From Vibrio kanaloae (lineage in GTDB: Bacteria > Pseudomonadota > Gammaproteobacteria > Enterobacterales > Vibrionaceae), in the NCBI RefSeq assembly GCF_024347535.1, contig NZ_AP025497.1:2852001-2916000 (forward strand): a stretch of 64,000 nt of DNA, in the 5' to 3' direction. How positions within the stretch are numbered: the first letter of the stretch is position 1; each line of letters begins with the position of its first letter. The notes under the pieces were generated by a model. The model saw nothing but the letters and a program-made list of their open reading frames with translations, was not told the origin of the DNA and did not search any database. Below, one piece after another: positions 9,340-17,907 of this stretch. The position numbers and the translations under genes were made by a program.

Positions 9340-10189
9340 TGGGGAGTCTCCACTGACTTATTATTGCCTAGATTTATTGTTGCTTTGATTTATTATTAAC
9401 CTGATTTATACATTCTAAATCAAGCGTCTATTGTCCTTTATTATACAGTCACCCATGTTAAAACAATGTCATGACTATACTGTTGAATATAGCTTTAAAC
9501 TCATAAAGCGCAATGAAGCCCCCTATCCCCGGACAACCATACAACCGGAAGGTTCTGGTTAAACAGGTCATCATTCTTTGCCACTGTGGACGCTTAATAC
9601 CCTATAAATTGAGAATCCGATGAGAACCAAACACCATGTTTTTGATTGATATCTCTTATTCTCAACAATTGATTATCTGACCCATGAAGTATCGCACTTC
9701 GAGCTTGATTTCAGGGGTATCTAGAGTAGAGTCATCTCCATGGGGAAAGTGTTGACCAAAAAGCTTATCGTGACGGCACTTCTACTTCGAGCCGAATGGT
9801 CAGTGATAATTCTCACTTAATACAAAACCGTACAAACACCGATAAGCTCACCACCCAAATACGTTTCAGATAGAGAGTTGTGTCTAAAAACACGACCAAC
9901 TTTAGGCTACCTTGCGAAAGTGTTTATTTCACAACACACCGACTCAATCTATCGTTACTCAAACATTGGATTAACACTCACTTACTAGACCACAACACGG
10001 ATGGATTAGAGCAACAACACTGTTATCAAAAAACACTGTCATCCAAAACACGGTCATCCAAGTTGTGGTTTTATCTGTCTAACCTCCTATTTACTTTAAT
10101 GTTGACTGAGTAATAAGGCGTTAGATCAAATACTTAGTTTAATGCTTAGCGCTGTCTAACACGTCAGCGCTATTATTTATGAGGAAAAT
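9340..10189. other. 850-bp intergenic region
   Basis: This spacer lies between the VC2662-family gene and rnk, which point away from each other, so it should hold both promoters. The only sizeable open frame (9880-10113, GTG start) has no ribosome-binding site and an unremarkable composition. I see no RNA gene or strong repeat here. Confidence 0.6.
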
Positions 10190-10600
10190 ATGAATACGAA
10201 ACCGGATATCACACTCTCATCCTTAGATGTCGATAGAATCTATGACCTGATTGAGTCTTTACCACGCAACAGCCCGTCTACAGAGCAACTCGAACAAGAA
10301 TTGGAGCGTGGGACCATTCTTGAACCCGATCAACTGCCTGACAACATAGTCACGATGAATTCAACAGTGACATTTTCAATCGATGCGACAAAGAAAGAGT
10401 TTTCTTTGACTTTGGTTTACCCAAAAGACGTGGACAGTAGCGGCACAAAAATCTCAATTTTAGCGCCGATAGGGAGTGCTTTGATTGGCCTATCCACCGG
10501 CCATTCCATTCAATGGACGAAGCCAGATGGGTCTCAAGTTGATGTCACGATCCTAGATATTACATACCAACCAGAAAGGGCTGGCGAATACCGCCTGTAG
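10190..10600 (+). CDS. rnk: regulator of nucleoside diphosphate kinase Rnk
   Basis: Rnk is a GreA/GreB-family protein that binds RNA polymerase near the secondary channel but, in known members, has a short coiled coil and no transcript-cleavage activity. The protein has 136 residues, the same as E. coli Rnk. It has the short N-terminal helical hairpin (1-45), the VTMNSTVTF linker, and the FKBP-like C-terminal domain with TLVYPKDVD, ISILAPIGSALIGL and YQPERAGEYRL. GAGG lies just before ATG 10190. A terminator follows, so it is probably monocistronic. Confidence 0.93.
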   Translation: MNTKPDITLSSLDVDRIYDLIESLPRNSPSTEQLEQELERGTILEPDQLPDNIVTMNSTVTFSIDATKKEFSLTLVYPKDVDSSGTKISILAPIGSALIGLSTGHSIQWTKPDGSQVDVTILDITYQPERAGEYRL

Positions 10601-10606
10601 CGAAAA

Positions 10607-10640
10607 AAAATGCTCAAATGGATCCACTTGAGCATTTTAA
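10607..10640 (+). terminator. intrinsic terminator of rnk
   Basis: The stem AAAATGCTCAAATG / CACTTGAGCATTTT with a GATC loop follows the rnk stop directly, with A-rich left and T-rich right arms. Confidence 0.85.
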
Positions 10641-10899
10641 GAACACGAGAACTTCTTGCCGCTCACGACCCCGGCCGATACAAAGCTAAAAGCTCAGTTA
10701 TCCTACTTGCAAGCTGAGGTAGAGAGCTCTCTGTAAGGTTTTCTACACCTTGTTAGGGTCTAATTACTCAACGTTGAATACGGATAATATAACGTTGATC
10801 AGCCATCAATCATCTTTGGCGACGGTATTTAGAAAAAATAAGAGGATAAAAAACCTAATCAGCTGTTCTTACAATATACAATTATCAAGGAAAATATTA

Positions 10900-11835
10900 A
10901 TGAACGACTCAAGGCTTAATGTCGATGTCACGGCAAGTTTATCCATGCTTATGATCTGTTTTATTTGGGGAGTCCAACAAGCGGCCATCAAGTCAATTGC
11001 CGACCAAATCGCTCCTGTATTACAAATTGGAGGTCGTTCTTTTCTCGCCGCATTAATGGTGTGGGTAATAATGACCCTCAAAAACAACTCACTGAAACAA
11101 TCTAAAAACTATCTAATATCAGGCGTCGTCGTAGGCGCACTTTTTGCGTTGGAATTTTTGTTTGTTGCAGAAGGCTTGAGATATACCACCGCCTCTCATA
11201 TGACCGTCTTCTTATATACCGCACCTATTTTTGCTGCTATTGGCCTGCAATTATTCAACAAACACGAAACACTGGCCGGAATGCAGTGGGTCGGAATCTG
11301 CATCGCTTTTTGTGGAATTGCCGTCGCGTTTTTCTCGCGAGATGAAGCGAGCACCAACCTACAGGATATGTTAATAGGTGACATTATGGCCCTGATCGCA
11401 GGCTTACTTTGGGGCGCGACAACCGTAGTGGTTCGATGTACTCGATTAGGACTAGCTTCAGCAGAGCATACATTATTCTTTCAGCTTGGAGGAGCCGGTG
11501 TATTACTGCTCAGTTATGCGACCATTACAGACCAACTTCATTTTTCACTCACTTACAACGCATCAATCAACCTAATATTTCAGGTTATATTTGTGAGCTT
11601 TGCCAGCTACTTAGCATGGTTTAGCCTTATCCGAAAATACAAAGCATCACAGTTAGGCGTTTTATCATTCATGACACCAGTGATTGGCGTACTAGCGAGT
11701 ATTCTTCTTCTGGATGAACAAGCGCACAGCGGCTTTATCTGGGGTTCGCTTCTGATCTTAGTCGGGGTGTTACTTGTCAGTATTTGGCCATGGCTCCACT
11801 TAAAAATCCGTAACCATCATAAACTTAATCCGTAA
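10900..11835 (+). CDS. EamA/DMT-family membrane transporter
   Basis: This second DMT permease has about 311 residues and ten predicted helices in two EamA repeats (MLMICFIWGVQQAAIKS first; DIMALIAGLLWGATTVVVR second). The open frame begins at 10750, but ATG 10900 is preferred because AAGG precedes it at a proper distance and the protein then begins at the usual place before helix 1. The first 50 in-frame residues are polar and unlike the family. The substrate is unknown. The last residues are encoded by a duplicated 22-bp sequence. Confidence 0.85.
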   Translation: MNDSRLNVDVTASLSMLMICFIWGVQQAAIKSIADQIAPVLQIGGRSFLAALMVWVIMTLKNNSLKQSKNYLISGVVVGALFALEFLFVAEGLRYTTASHMTVFLYTAPIFAAIGLQLFNKHETLAGMQWVGICIAFCGIAVAFFSRDEASTNLQDMLIGDIMALIAGLLWGATTVVVRCTRLGLASAEHTLFFQLGGAGVLLLSYATITDQLHFSLTYNASINLIFQVIFVSFASYLAWFSLIRKYKASQLGVLSFMTPVIGVLASILLLDEQAHSGFIWGSLLILVGVLLVSIWPWLHLKIRNHHKLNP

Positions 11836-11848
11836 CCATCATTAACTT
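11805..11848. repeat. 22-bp tandem duplication across a stop codon
   Basis: The 22-bp unit starting AATCCGTAACCATCAT occurs at 11805-11826 and again at 11827-11848 with one mismatch. The stop codon of the DMT gene lies in the second copy, so the duplication has shaped the C-terminal tail. Confidence 0.75.
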
Positions 11849-12118
11849 TTTTCTAGCCAACAACGCGCTTTCGCACATAACTCGCGGAAAGGTTTTCTAT
11901 TATCATATGGATAATGTATTCAACCGGTGTCGTCACGCAGTTAACCTAGGCAGCTAATTAAGGTGATATCATCACTTCATAAATGAACAAGGTCATTGAT
12001 ATTTACTCAATATTCTTGAAGTAGTATTACTTCAGCGAGCATCTCCATTAAGCTCATATGTTTGCTTTACGTACCATTCAGACTATTTAACTTCTTTCTT
12101 ACCTCTCAAGTTCAGGAG

Positions 12119-13684
12119 CTATTTGTCAGCAGAGAAAATCTCAGAGCGGTTTCTGCCATTGTTTTTTGCACGATATAAGGCCGTATCCGCTTCTTTTAAC
12201 GTCGAGCGAATGGATTGTTGCTCGTTGCCCCAAAAAGCAACACCAATAGAAACCGTAACGCTTCCTATACCCGCAAAGTCGTATAACCCCACCTTTCTAC
12301 GTAACCGCTCTGCAGATTTAAAAGCATCTTGAACATCGGAATTGAGTAAAAAAATAATAAACTCTTCTCCACCAGTTCGAAACAACAAATCTTGTTCTCG
12401 AGATTGCTCTTTCATCAATTGCGCAAAACGTCTTAATAAATCATCACCAGCATCATGGCCAAAGTTATCATTAACTGATTTAAAAAAGTCGATGTCCAAT
12501 GCGAGAATAGAAAATGGGATAGCTTGAGATTGTAATCTCTCAATCGCTTTATCTAAGCCTCTTCTGTTTAATAAACCGGTCATCGAATCCGTTAAACTTG
12601 CGGTATGAAGCGTGTCAATCGTCTCAAACGCGACCCCAAAGGCTTTGATAAAGCTACTCTTAAGTTGTGATGCTTCAAAATACCAAGAGTGGATTTGCTT
12701 TACGTTGTTCACCGTACTTGAATGGCTACCCGCCTCTTTTACAGCCATGGCTAATTGTTTTAACGGTTTGGATATAAAGCTAGAAAAACCCCAAATAAAC
12801 ATTAATGTCAGCCCTCCAACAGGAAGCGTTGTGATAAACACTTCTTTCATTTGTTGATTCACTGTCAGTAGCGTACTTTGTTTCGATTTCTGAACAACTA
12901 CGCCCCAACCAGCCTGAGAGACAGGAGCAAATCCTGCCAACATTTGAATACCCAAAGAGTTCACAATATCTAGACTGCCACTTTCTCCCTTTGATACAGT
13001 ATTGATTGCGCGATTGTTTGTGATTACTTGACCGATCCTTGATTTATTTGGGTAATAAATCAACGTTCCATGCCGGTCCACAACGTAAAGGTACGAGCCA
13101 TCCTCATAACTATGCTCACTCAACAACTTCCCTAGTATATTCGCCGTTTCTAGATAAATGCTCCCACTGATATAACCGAGATATGTCCCTTGACTCGAAA
13201 AAATAGGGTATGACAGACTAATAAGATAGTTACCTGCAGGGGACACGAAAGGATCCGTTACCAAAGGAGCTTGGGCTTTTAATGATTGAAGGGAGCTTTC
13301 ACTCTTCAACTTGATCCCTTGCACTTTAATGGTTTCAGGAGAAACCGACGTGATCACGCCATCAGAGTTGACAACCACCACAGAGTTAAACATATTTGTT
13401 TGATTTTTGAGTCGTTTCGTTTCCTCTGCCAACGCCTCCTTATCATTGGTGAGGTCAGATAAGGCTTTTGCACTGTATTCAAGTTGTGTCATCGCGGAAT
13501 CAAGAAAAACATCCGTCATTTCTGCCATCTTCTTAGCATAAACTCGATTCGACTCAAGCGTCGTATTAATGATGATATTTCGCTGCACTTGATAAAGTGA
13601 ATAGAAAGCGTTTAATAAAGTAACCATTACAGAAAATACACACAAGACTAGAATTAACTTTCTTAAATTAACCTTTTCTAACAT
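12119..13684 (-). CDS. membrane diguanylate cyclase with periplasmic dCache-like sensor
   Basis: The protein (521 residues) makes cyclic di-GMP from two GTP. It has an N-terminal membrane helix (about 9-29), a large periplasmic sensor (30-280) with the Cache-type strand PAGNYLISLSYPIFSSQGTYLGYISGSI, a second helix near 285-310, and a GGDEF domain from about 360. The active-site signature is GGEEF (about 438-442). RxxD (REQD) lies five residues before it, forming the inhibitory I-site, so product feedback is expected. Sensor ligands of this family are often small organic molecules, but none can be named here. Confidence 0.92.
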   Translation of the reverse strand: MLEKVNLRKLILVLCVFSVMVTLLNAFYSLYQVQRNIIINTTLESNRVYAKKMAEMTDVFLDSAMTQLEYSAKALSDLTNDKEALAEETKRLKNQTNMFNSVVVVNSDGVITSVSPETIKVQGIKLKSESSLQSLKAQAPLVTDPFVSPAGNYLISLSYPIFSSQGTYLGYISGSIYLETANILGKLLSEHSYEDGSYLYVVDRHGTLIYYPNKSRIGQVITNNRAINTVSKGESGSLDIVNSLGIQMLAGFAPVSQAGWGVVVQKSKQSTLLTVNQQMKEVFITTLPVGGLTLMFIWGFSSFISKPLKQLAMAVKEAGSHSSTVNNVKQIHSWYFEASQLKSSFIKAFGVAFETIDTLHTASLTDSMTGLLNRRGLDKAIERLQSQAIPFSILALDIDFFKSVNDNFGHDAGDDLLRRFAQLMKEQSREQDLLFRTGGEEFIIFLLNSDVQDAFKSAERLRRKVGLYDFAGIGSVTVSIGVAFWGNEQQSIRSTLKEADTALYRAKNNGRNRSEIFSADK

Positions 13685-13930
13685 TGTTTTTATCCATTTC
13701 TTAACGCTACATTTTGCATAACATTAACATTTAAAGTTAAGATTTTCAGTCAATTCCTCGCAGAAGTAGAAATATAGATTATAAGCTGCACTTACCACCA
13801 ATAAGTGTCCGAGTTCATATGTATATATATTTTTTATCATCTCAGAAAAGGAAAATATAAAACCAGTACGCACCCATCACAACAAGACATCATGTTTAAA
13901 AACAGTGCTCAAAATACAGTGCCATTCCCA

Positions 13931-14947
13931 TCAAAGGTGCAGAGTTTTCACTCCATTTTTACCGTTCTTCTTAATTTGATACATAGCCAAATCAGATTGC
14001 TGGTAAACGTCATCAAAATGATGATCACCTTGGTTAAAGAAACACACACCGATACTCATTCCAATAGAGACACCCGTCAGCATTTGATTGCTTTCAGGTA
14101 CCGCCTTTTGCAACAACTCTTCACAAAAGTGAGTGACTTGGTCTGGTTCCATATCGGGAAACAAAATGACAAATTCATCCCCACCAATTCGTCCGATTTG
14201 CGCCGGTTCAGAGGATGATTTAGCTAAATCAGAAGTTAGAGAAGCGACGTCAGAGGCTAGCGTACCTAAACGCTGAGCAATAAAACTCAACACCTGGTCG
14301 CCCGCCTGGTGTCCTAATGTGTCATTGACCGCTTTAAAGTTGTCGATATCAATAAAGATCATCGCCGCTTTAACTAATGTATCCGCGCTTTTCATCTCAC
14401 GAAAACGTTGTTCGATGGCTTGTCTATTGAATAACCCCGTCAACCTATCGGTAGAGGCCAAAGTCGCTAACTGTTGTTCAAAGCGTTTTTCTTTGGTGAT
14501 ATCGATGTGCGTACCCATAATTCTAAGCGGAACTCCATTGGTATCAAATTCGACAACACGACCTCTATCATACACATAGCTATCACTGCCATCTTTATGG
14601 GTCATCCGGTAAACAACTTCATACAAATCACACCTTCCCGCTAGATGATCTTCAAAAGCTTTCATGGCCTGGTGATAATCATCAGGGTGTAAGTTATTTT
14701 TCCAAGTTTCAAACGTCGCTGTCAGCTCGTGCGGTTGGTAGCCGAGCATTTTTCCCCAATCCATATTAAAGATAGTGAGTTGTCCTGAAGGAATATGATG
14801 CTCCCACAAACACAAGCCATTACTGTCGAGTGCGGCATTCAACTTTTCTTGCAGGCGAGCATTATGTCGTTTGAGATCAGCATTCTCTTTTTCGAGTTCT
14901 GCAATTTTCTTTTCGAGTTCGGCAATGATGTTCAAATCGGCTTGCAT
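13931..14947 (-). CDS. cytoplasmic PAS-GGDEF diguanylate cyclase
   Basis: The 338-residue protein has an N-terminal coiled coil (about 8-40, ELEKKIAELEKENADLKRH), a PAS domain with PAC motif (about 40-155, ending GTHIDITKEKRFE), and a GGDEF domain (about 165-338). The catalytic signature GGDEF is intact at about 254-258. No RxxD I-site lies at the usual position; instead a Ser/Ala-rich insert (LASDVASLTSDLAKSSSEP) precedes the active loop. There is no signal peptide or membrane helix. It is in tandem with the upstream-sensor cyclase in the same orientation, with 246 bp between them. Confidence 0.92.
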   Translation of the reverse strand: MQADLNIIAELEKKIAELEKENADLKRHNARLQEKLNAALDSNGLCLWEHHIPSGQLTIFNMDWGKMLGYQPHELTATFETWKNNLHPDDYHQAMKAFEDHLAGRCDLYEVVYRMTHKDGSDSYVYDRGRVVEFDTNGVPLRIMGTHIDITKEKRFEQQLATLASTDRLTGLFNRQAIEQRFREMKSADTLVKAAMIFIDIDNFKAVNDTLGHQAGDQVLSFIAQRLGTLASDVASLTSDLAKSSSEPAQIGRIGGDEFVILFPDMEPDQVTHFCEELLQKAVPESNQMLTGVSIGMSIGVCFFNQGDHHFDDVYQQSDLAMYQIKKNGKNGVKTLHL

Positions 14948-15586
14948 GATCTTGACAAAGTTTGTGGGAGTGGTGTCTTAATATAAAGAAAAAAATCGCG
15001 AGGTTCTATGCCTTAATAACACATTTAATTTTAATGTCTTTTTCTTTCTTGGTTAGAGAGCCCCGGTTAATGAGTGATTGGTTGTATTGCTTCCAGTTGG
15101 TTATTTTATAACGAGGTTTAGACATAGGGCTACGAGAGGGAATGGACGTAACGGCTCAGATCGTAGGTTCTGAATTTAGTTCCAATGAATTACGCAACAA
15201 AGCCATTCATCGTTGATCACGAGCTCACCACCGCCAGACGAAAATATTGTAAAGGAGATATTTCTGTTTTTTTGTGTTAATAAAATGTTTTACATGCGCT
15301 TTAACTCTATTTTTAATTTATAAAAAATTCTCAATTGAATAAAAAAACGCTTCTGGTATATTCATTTTAAAATAAAAAACAAAGGTGTTAAAAATGTTAT
15401 TCATCTTACAGAATTTAGTCCGAAAGTATCACTTTCGGACGTTAGTTTAGTGTTTATCAACTAATTCTGGAGGTGCTTTAAATAAACTTCATTTATGTAT
15501 TATTTTTTTATTTAATACAAAAACTGGTTACTAGCTCTTTCTTTATTTTCCAATCTCCTGTTATTTTACTTAGTGTTTTTGAAAAA
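14948..15586. other. 639-bp AT-rich intergenic region
   Basis: Base composition falls sharply from about 15240 onward and stays low up to about 15960. The region holds a short ORF with a strong hairpin (15394-15450). I find no attC site, insertion sequence or tRNA at its edges. Confidence 0.6.
15394..15450 (+). CDS. possible 18-codon leader peptide with internal hairpin
   Basis: ATG 15394 is preceded by AAAGGTG at a normal distance and opens an 18-codon frame (MLFILQNLVRKYHFRTLV). A perfect 10-bp stem, GTCCGAAAGT / ACTTTCGGAC with a 3-nt loop (15418-15440), lies inside it. The arrangement could be a leader or a small RNA. It could also be chance in AT-rich DNA. Confidence 0.25.
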   Translation: MLFILQNLVRKYHFRTLV

Positions 15587-15874
15587 ATGGAAGATATCTA
15601 TCCATATGATAACTTCGATATAAAGAGAAGAGCAAACATTGGAGATAGAGTTAAATTCTTTGATGAAGAAAGAAATAAAAGCTATCAAATAATTTTAGTT
15701 TCAAATAAAAAAAGCAACCCAAACGATGGTTTAATTTCAATTTATTCATACTTGGGTTCTTCTATTTTTAGATTATCCGAAAACGATAATTTTGAATTGT
15801 ATATTTTTGGAGAAAAAAGGAAGTATAAAATAAAAAACATTTCACACGAGAAAACAATTAACAACAAAAGATAA
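15587..15874 (+). CDS. orphan GreA/GreB C-terminal-like domain protein
   Basis: The 95-residue product is rich in Lys, Asn and Ile, matching its AT-rich DNA. From about residue 18 it fits the GreA/GreB/Rnk FKBP-like C-terminal domain: GDRVKFFDEERNKSYQIILVS, then ISIYSYLGSSIFRL for the family ISxxSPLGxALxG, and FGEKRKYKIKNI for the final strands. The N-terminal coiled coil that enters the RNA polymerase channel is missing. The ribosome-binding site before ATG 15587 is poor. It may be a transferred or decaying gene, or a small RNA polymerase-binding protein. The family call is by eye. Confidence 0.55.
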   Translation: MEDIYPYDNFDIKRRANIGDRVKFFDEERNKSYQIILVSNKKSNPNDGLISIYSYLGSSIFRLSENDNFELYIFGEKRKYKIKNISHEKTINNKR

Positions 15875-15886
15875 AAATAGTCAATA

Positions 15887-15927
15887 ATTCTACCATATTT
15901 TCACATTATATAAGAGTGTGGTAGAAT
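15887..15927. promoter_or_regulatory. inverted repeat upstream of the thioesterase gene
   Basis: ATTCTACCA (15887-15895) and TGGTAGAAT (15919-15927) form a 9-bp inverted repeat with 23 bp between, about 36 bp before the thioesterase start. It could be an operator or a terminator of the small upstream ORF; no T-run of note follows. Confidence 0.4.
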
Positions 15928-15962
15928 AAAGTAATATATTGTATTTAGTATAGGAACCTATC

Positions 15963-16382
15963 TTGCGTACTTCAGTAAATACCAAACAAAAGCCTAAAGG
16001 GCAGCTTCTTTTACGTACTCTTTCAATGCCCGCAGACACTAATGCGAATGGTGATATTTTTGGGGGATGGATAATGTCACAGCTAGATTTAGCTGGAGCA
16101 ATTCTAGCTCAAGAAATATCAGGAGGACGAATAGCAACAGTTTCAGTATCAAGCATCACTTTTAAAAAGCCAGTAAAGGTCGGTGATGTTGTTTGCTGTT
16201 ATGGTGAATGCGTTAAAACGGGTAGAACATCAATGTCGATTGATTTGGAAGTTTGGGTCAAACCGATTCAAGAAGATAATGTTAATCTGCGATTCCAAGT
16301 TTGTGCGGCAAATTTTAATTATGTGGCTATAGATTTGGCAGGGAAACCAAGACCGATTCTAAAAAATGATGCTGCTAATTAA
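15963..16382 (+). CDS. yciA: acyl-CoA thioesterase, YciA type
   Basis: The protein (139 residues) is a hot-dog-fold thioesterase that hydrolyses acyl-CoA to free acid and CoA in the cytoplasm. It matches E. coli YciA along its length: LLLRTLSMPADTNANGDIFGGWIMSQLDLAGAILA, with the catalytic Asp in the NANGDIFGGW loop, then FKKPVKVGDVVCCYGE and the IDLEVWVK strand. The start is TTG 15963 with AGGA at a suitable distance; no in-frame ATG lies near the N-terminus. Vibrios may carry more than one yciA-like gene, and the AT-rich neighbourhood suggests this copy could be acquired. Confidence 0.88.
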   Translation: MRTSVNTKQKPKGQLLLRTLSMPADTNANGDIFGGWIMSQLDLAGAILAQEISGGRIATVSVSSITFKKPVKVGDVVCCYGECVKTGRTSMSIDLEVWVKPIQEDNVNLRFQVCAANFNYVAIDLAGKPRPILKNDAAN

Positions 16383-16581
16383 ACGAATTAAAAAAGAACC
16401 AACAACTTATAAAATAAAATTTACTCCATCACACTTCGTCGTCTTATTTCTAAGCCTCGTTATAAAAACAGAGCCAGTATTGTAATCTGTATCAATTCAG
16501 TGATCTAGTTTTAGCTATCAGGACTTCACCAGCATCTCCCAGGAAGGCTCAAATTTCTGGGAGTTTAATCATCCCCTCTAC

Positions 16582-17679
16582 CTATTGTTGCTTTAAGTTA
16601 TACAAAAATTCAATCAGATCTGACTGTGTTATCATACCTATTAACTGATCACTATCGTTTATAATTGGTATGTGATGAAAGCCTGAAGTTAAATAAGGTA
16701 TCAAACGCGCAATATGCTGGTCCTTGTGCATTGAAACCGGATTTCTTTTCATATATTGACCAATGGTCTTAGATGTTCTTTTCTTCGCTAGAAGATATAA
16801 ACCAACAAAAGAGTTAATTTTTCTATGTTCAACATAGAGTAAAAAGTCGACCAGAGAAAAGATACCTACAATCTTGTGATCGATGTTAACGATTGGAATA
16901 GCGCTAAACTTCGTTTTCTGAAGTATCTTGAGTCCATCGTAGACAGAGTCATTTTCGGCAAGAGTCAAAATTTCACTCGTCATGACGTGTTCACAAGTTA
17001 GTTTTTGATTATTGTGTTCTAAAGCGAGCAAATGAGTTTGTTTAAAAATCTCATCGATCGTTCTTTCATCAACATCCAACCAATCATTTCTATTTTCCAG
17101 AACTTCGTGCAATTCATCAAAATAGAATGATGATTTGTCATGAGCAGAAAGTGCGGAGTTTGATAAATGTTGAGGCGTCTTTGAAGATTTACTCACAATC
17201 CATCTACGATAAACAATACCAGAGAATGCTAAAGGAATAACATTGAGCAAAACCGGATCGAGCAAAAAACAAACATCAACCGGGTTCGATGTCTGACTCA
17301 ACACAGGAATAAGCGCAGTAGCAACCCCTGGAGGATGAACACATTTCAATGCAATCATAACCATAATGGTGCAGGTTATCGTCAGTGTGAACAATATTAT
17401 GATGTTATTAAACACCGCAGATAAACCGAGTCCTATCAATGCAGAAACTAAATGCCCACCGATTAAAGGCCACGTCTTACCCATTGGACTACTAGGAACC
17501 ACAAAGATAATTGTGATTGAAGCGCCTATAGAAGCAATCAATAAAGGGGTCGTTGGAGTAACATGACCATAGCTTGCTAATCCGGCAACAATGAATGAAG
17601 CAAAAAATATGGGAATAGTAAGATAGCAAAAATTGAGTAAACGCTTCACATTCGACATAAACATCATAATAAAAGTCAA
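16582..17679 (-). CDS. HPP-family membrane protein with two CBS domains
   Basis: The 365-residue protein has four to five hydrophobic helices (about 12-165) forming an HPP domain, with the family motif CVHPPGVATAL. Two CBS domains follow (about 230-290 and 305-365, VMTSEILTLAENDSVYDGLKIL and YMKRNPVSMHKDQHIARLIPYL). HPP proteins are thought to be anion transporters in some lineages (nitrite transport in plastids and cyanobacteria), and CBS pairs usually bind adenine nucleotides. The substrate here is not shown. Several ATGs lie at the N-terminus (17679, 17667, 17664, 17658) and none has a clear ribosome-binding site. Confidence 0.82.
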   Translation of the reverse strand: MTFIMMFMSNVKRLLNFCYLTIPIFFASFIVAGLASYGHVTPTTPLLIASIGASITIIFVVPSSPMGKTWPLIGGHLVSALIGLGLSAVFNNIIILFTLTITCTIMVMIALKCVHPPGVATALIPVLSQTSNPVDVCFLLDPVLLNVIPLAFSGIVYRRWIVSKSSKTPQHLSNSALSAHDKSSFYFDELHEVLENRNDWLDVDERTIDEIFKQTHLLALEHNNQKLTCEHVMTSEILTLAENDSVYDGLKILQKTKFSAIPIVNIDHKIVGIFSLVDFLLYVEHRKINSFVGLYLLAKKRTSKTIGQYMKRNPVSMHKDQHIARLIPYLTSGFHHIPIINDSDQLIGMITQSDLIEFLYNLKQQ

Positions 17680-17740
17680 AATGGGATTCTATGCGAAGTG
17701 CAAAAGTTATTAAAGTGTTTAAAATAGAGTGCGAAGTAAG

Positions 17741-17766
17741 CCCCCCCCCCCCATTGATATATCAAT
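17741..17766. repeat. C12 homopolymer next to a 14-bp palindrome
   Basis: Twelve C in a row (17741-17752) abut the perfect palindrome ATTGATATATCAAT (17753-17766). They lie between the divergent HPP-CBS and PAS-chemoreceptor genes. The palindrome looks like an operator. Homopolymers of this length are prone to slippage and to sequencing error. Confidence 0.6.
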
Positions 17767-17907
17767 AAGCGCATTTATCCTACCTTGAACACCCTGCAGA
17801 ATTATACATTTAGAACGGCTAGAAAATGGTCATTCAAAACTCATAGCAACTGTGTATAATCGCATCAATTTCATTTGATTCGTATATTTCCTATTTAAGT
17901 AAGGTCA

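Noticed and set aside
9880..10113. 77-codon plus-strand ORF with GTG start before rnk
   Set aside because: It has no ribosome-binding site, no recognisable motif, and lies in a non-coding spacer; listed only as part of the intergenic region.
13805..14218. 137-codon plus-strand ORF over the end of the PAS-GGDEF gene
   Set aside because: It runs antisense to a clear GGDEF domain over most of its length and has no family resemblance.
15100..15960. Integron cassette or attC site in the AT-rich patch
   Set aside because: No paired GTTRRRY/RYYYAAC ends with an attC-like stem were found, and no integrase is nearby.
16536..16563. Terminator CTCCCAG/CTGGGAG between yciA and the HPP gene
   Set aside because: The stem is short and neither strand has a convincing T-run.
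17753..17766. FNR/CRP-type site at ATTGATATATCAAT
   Set aside because: The half-sites TTGAT and ATCAA are 2 bp apart, whereas FNR needs 4 bp; kept only as an unassigned palindrome.
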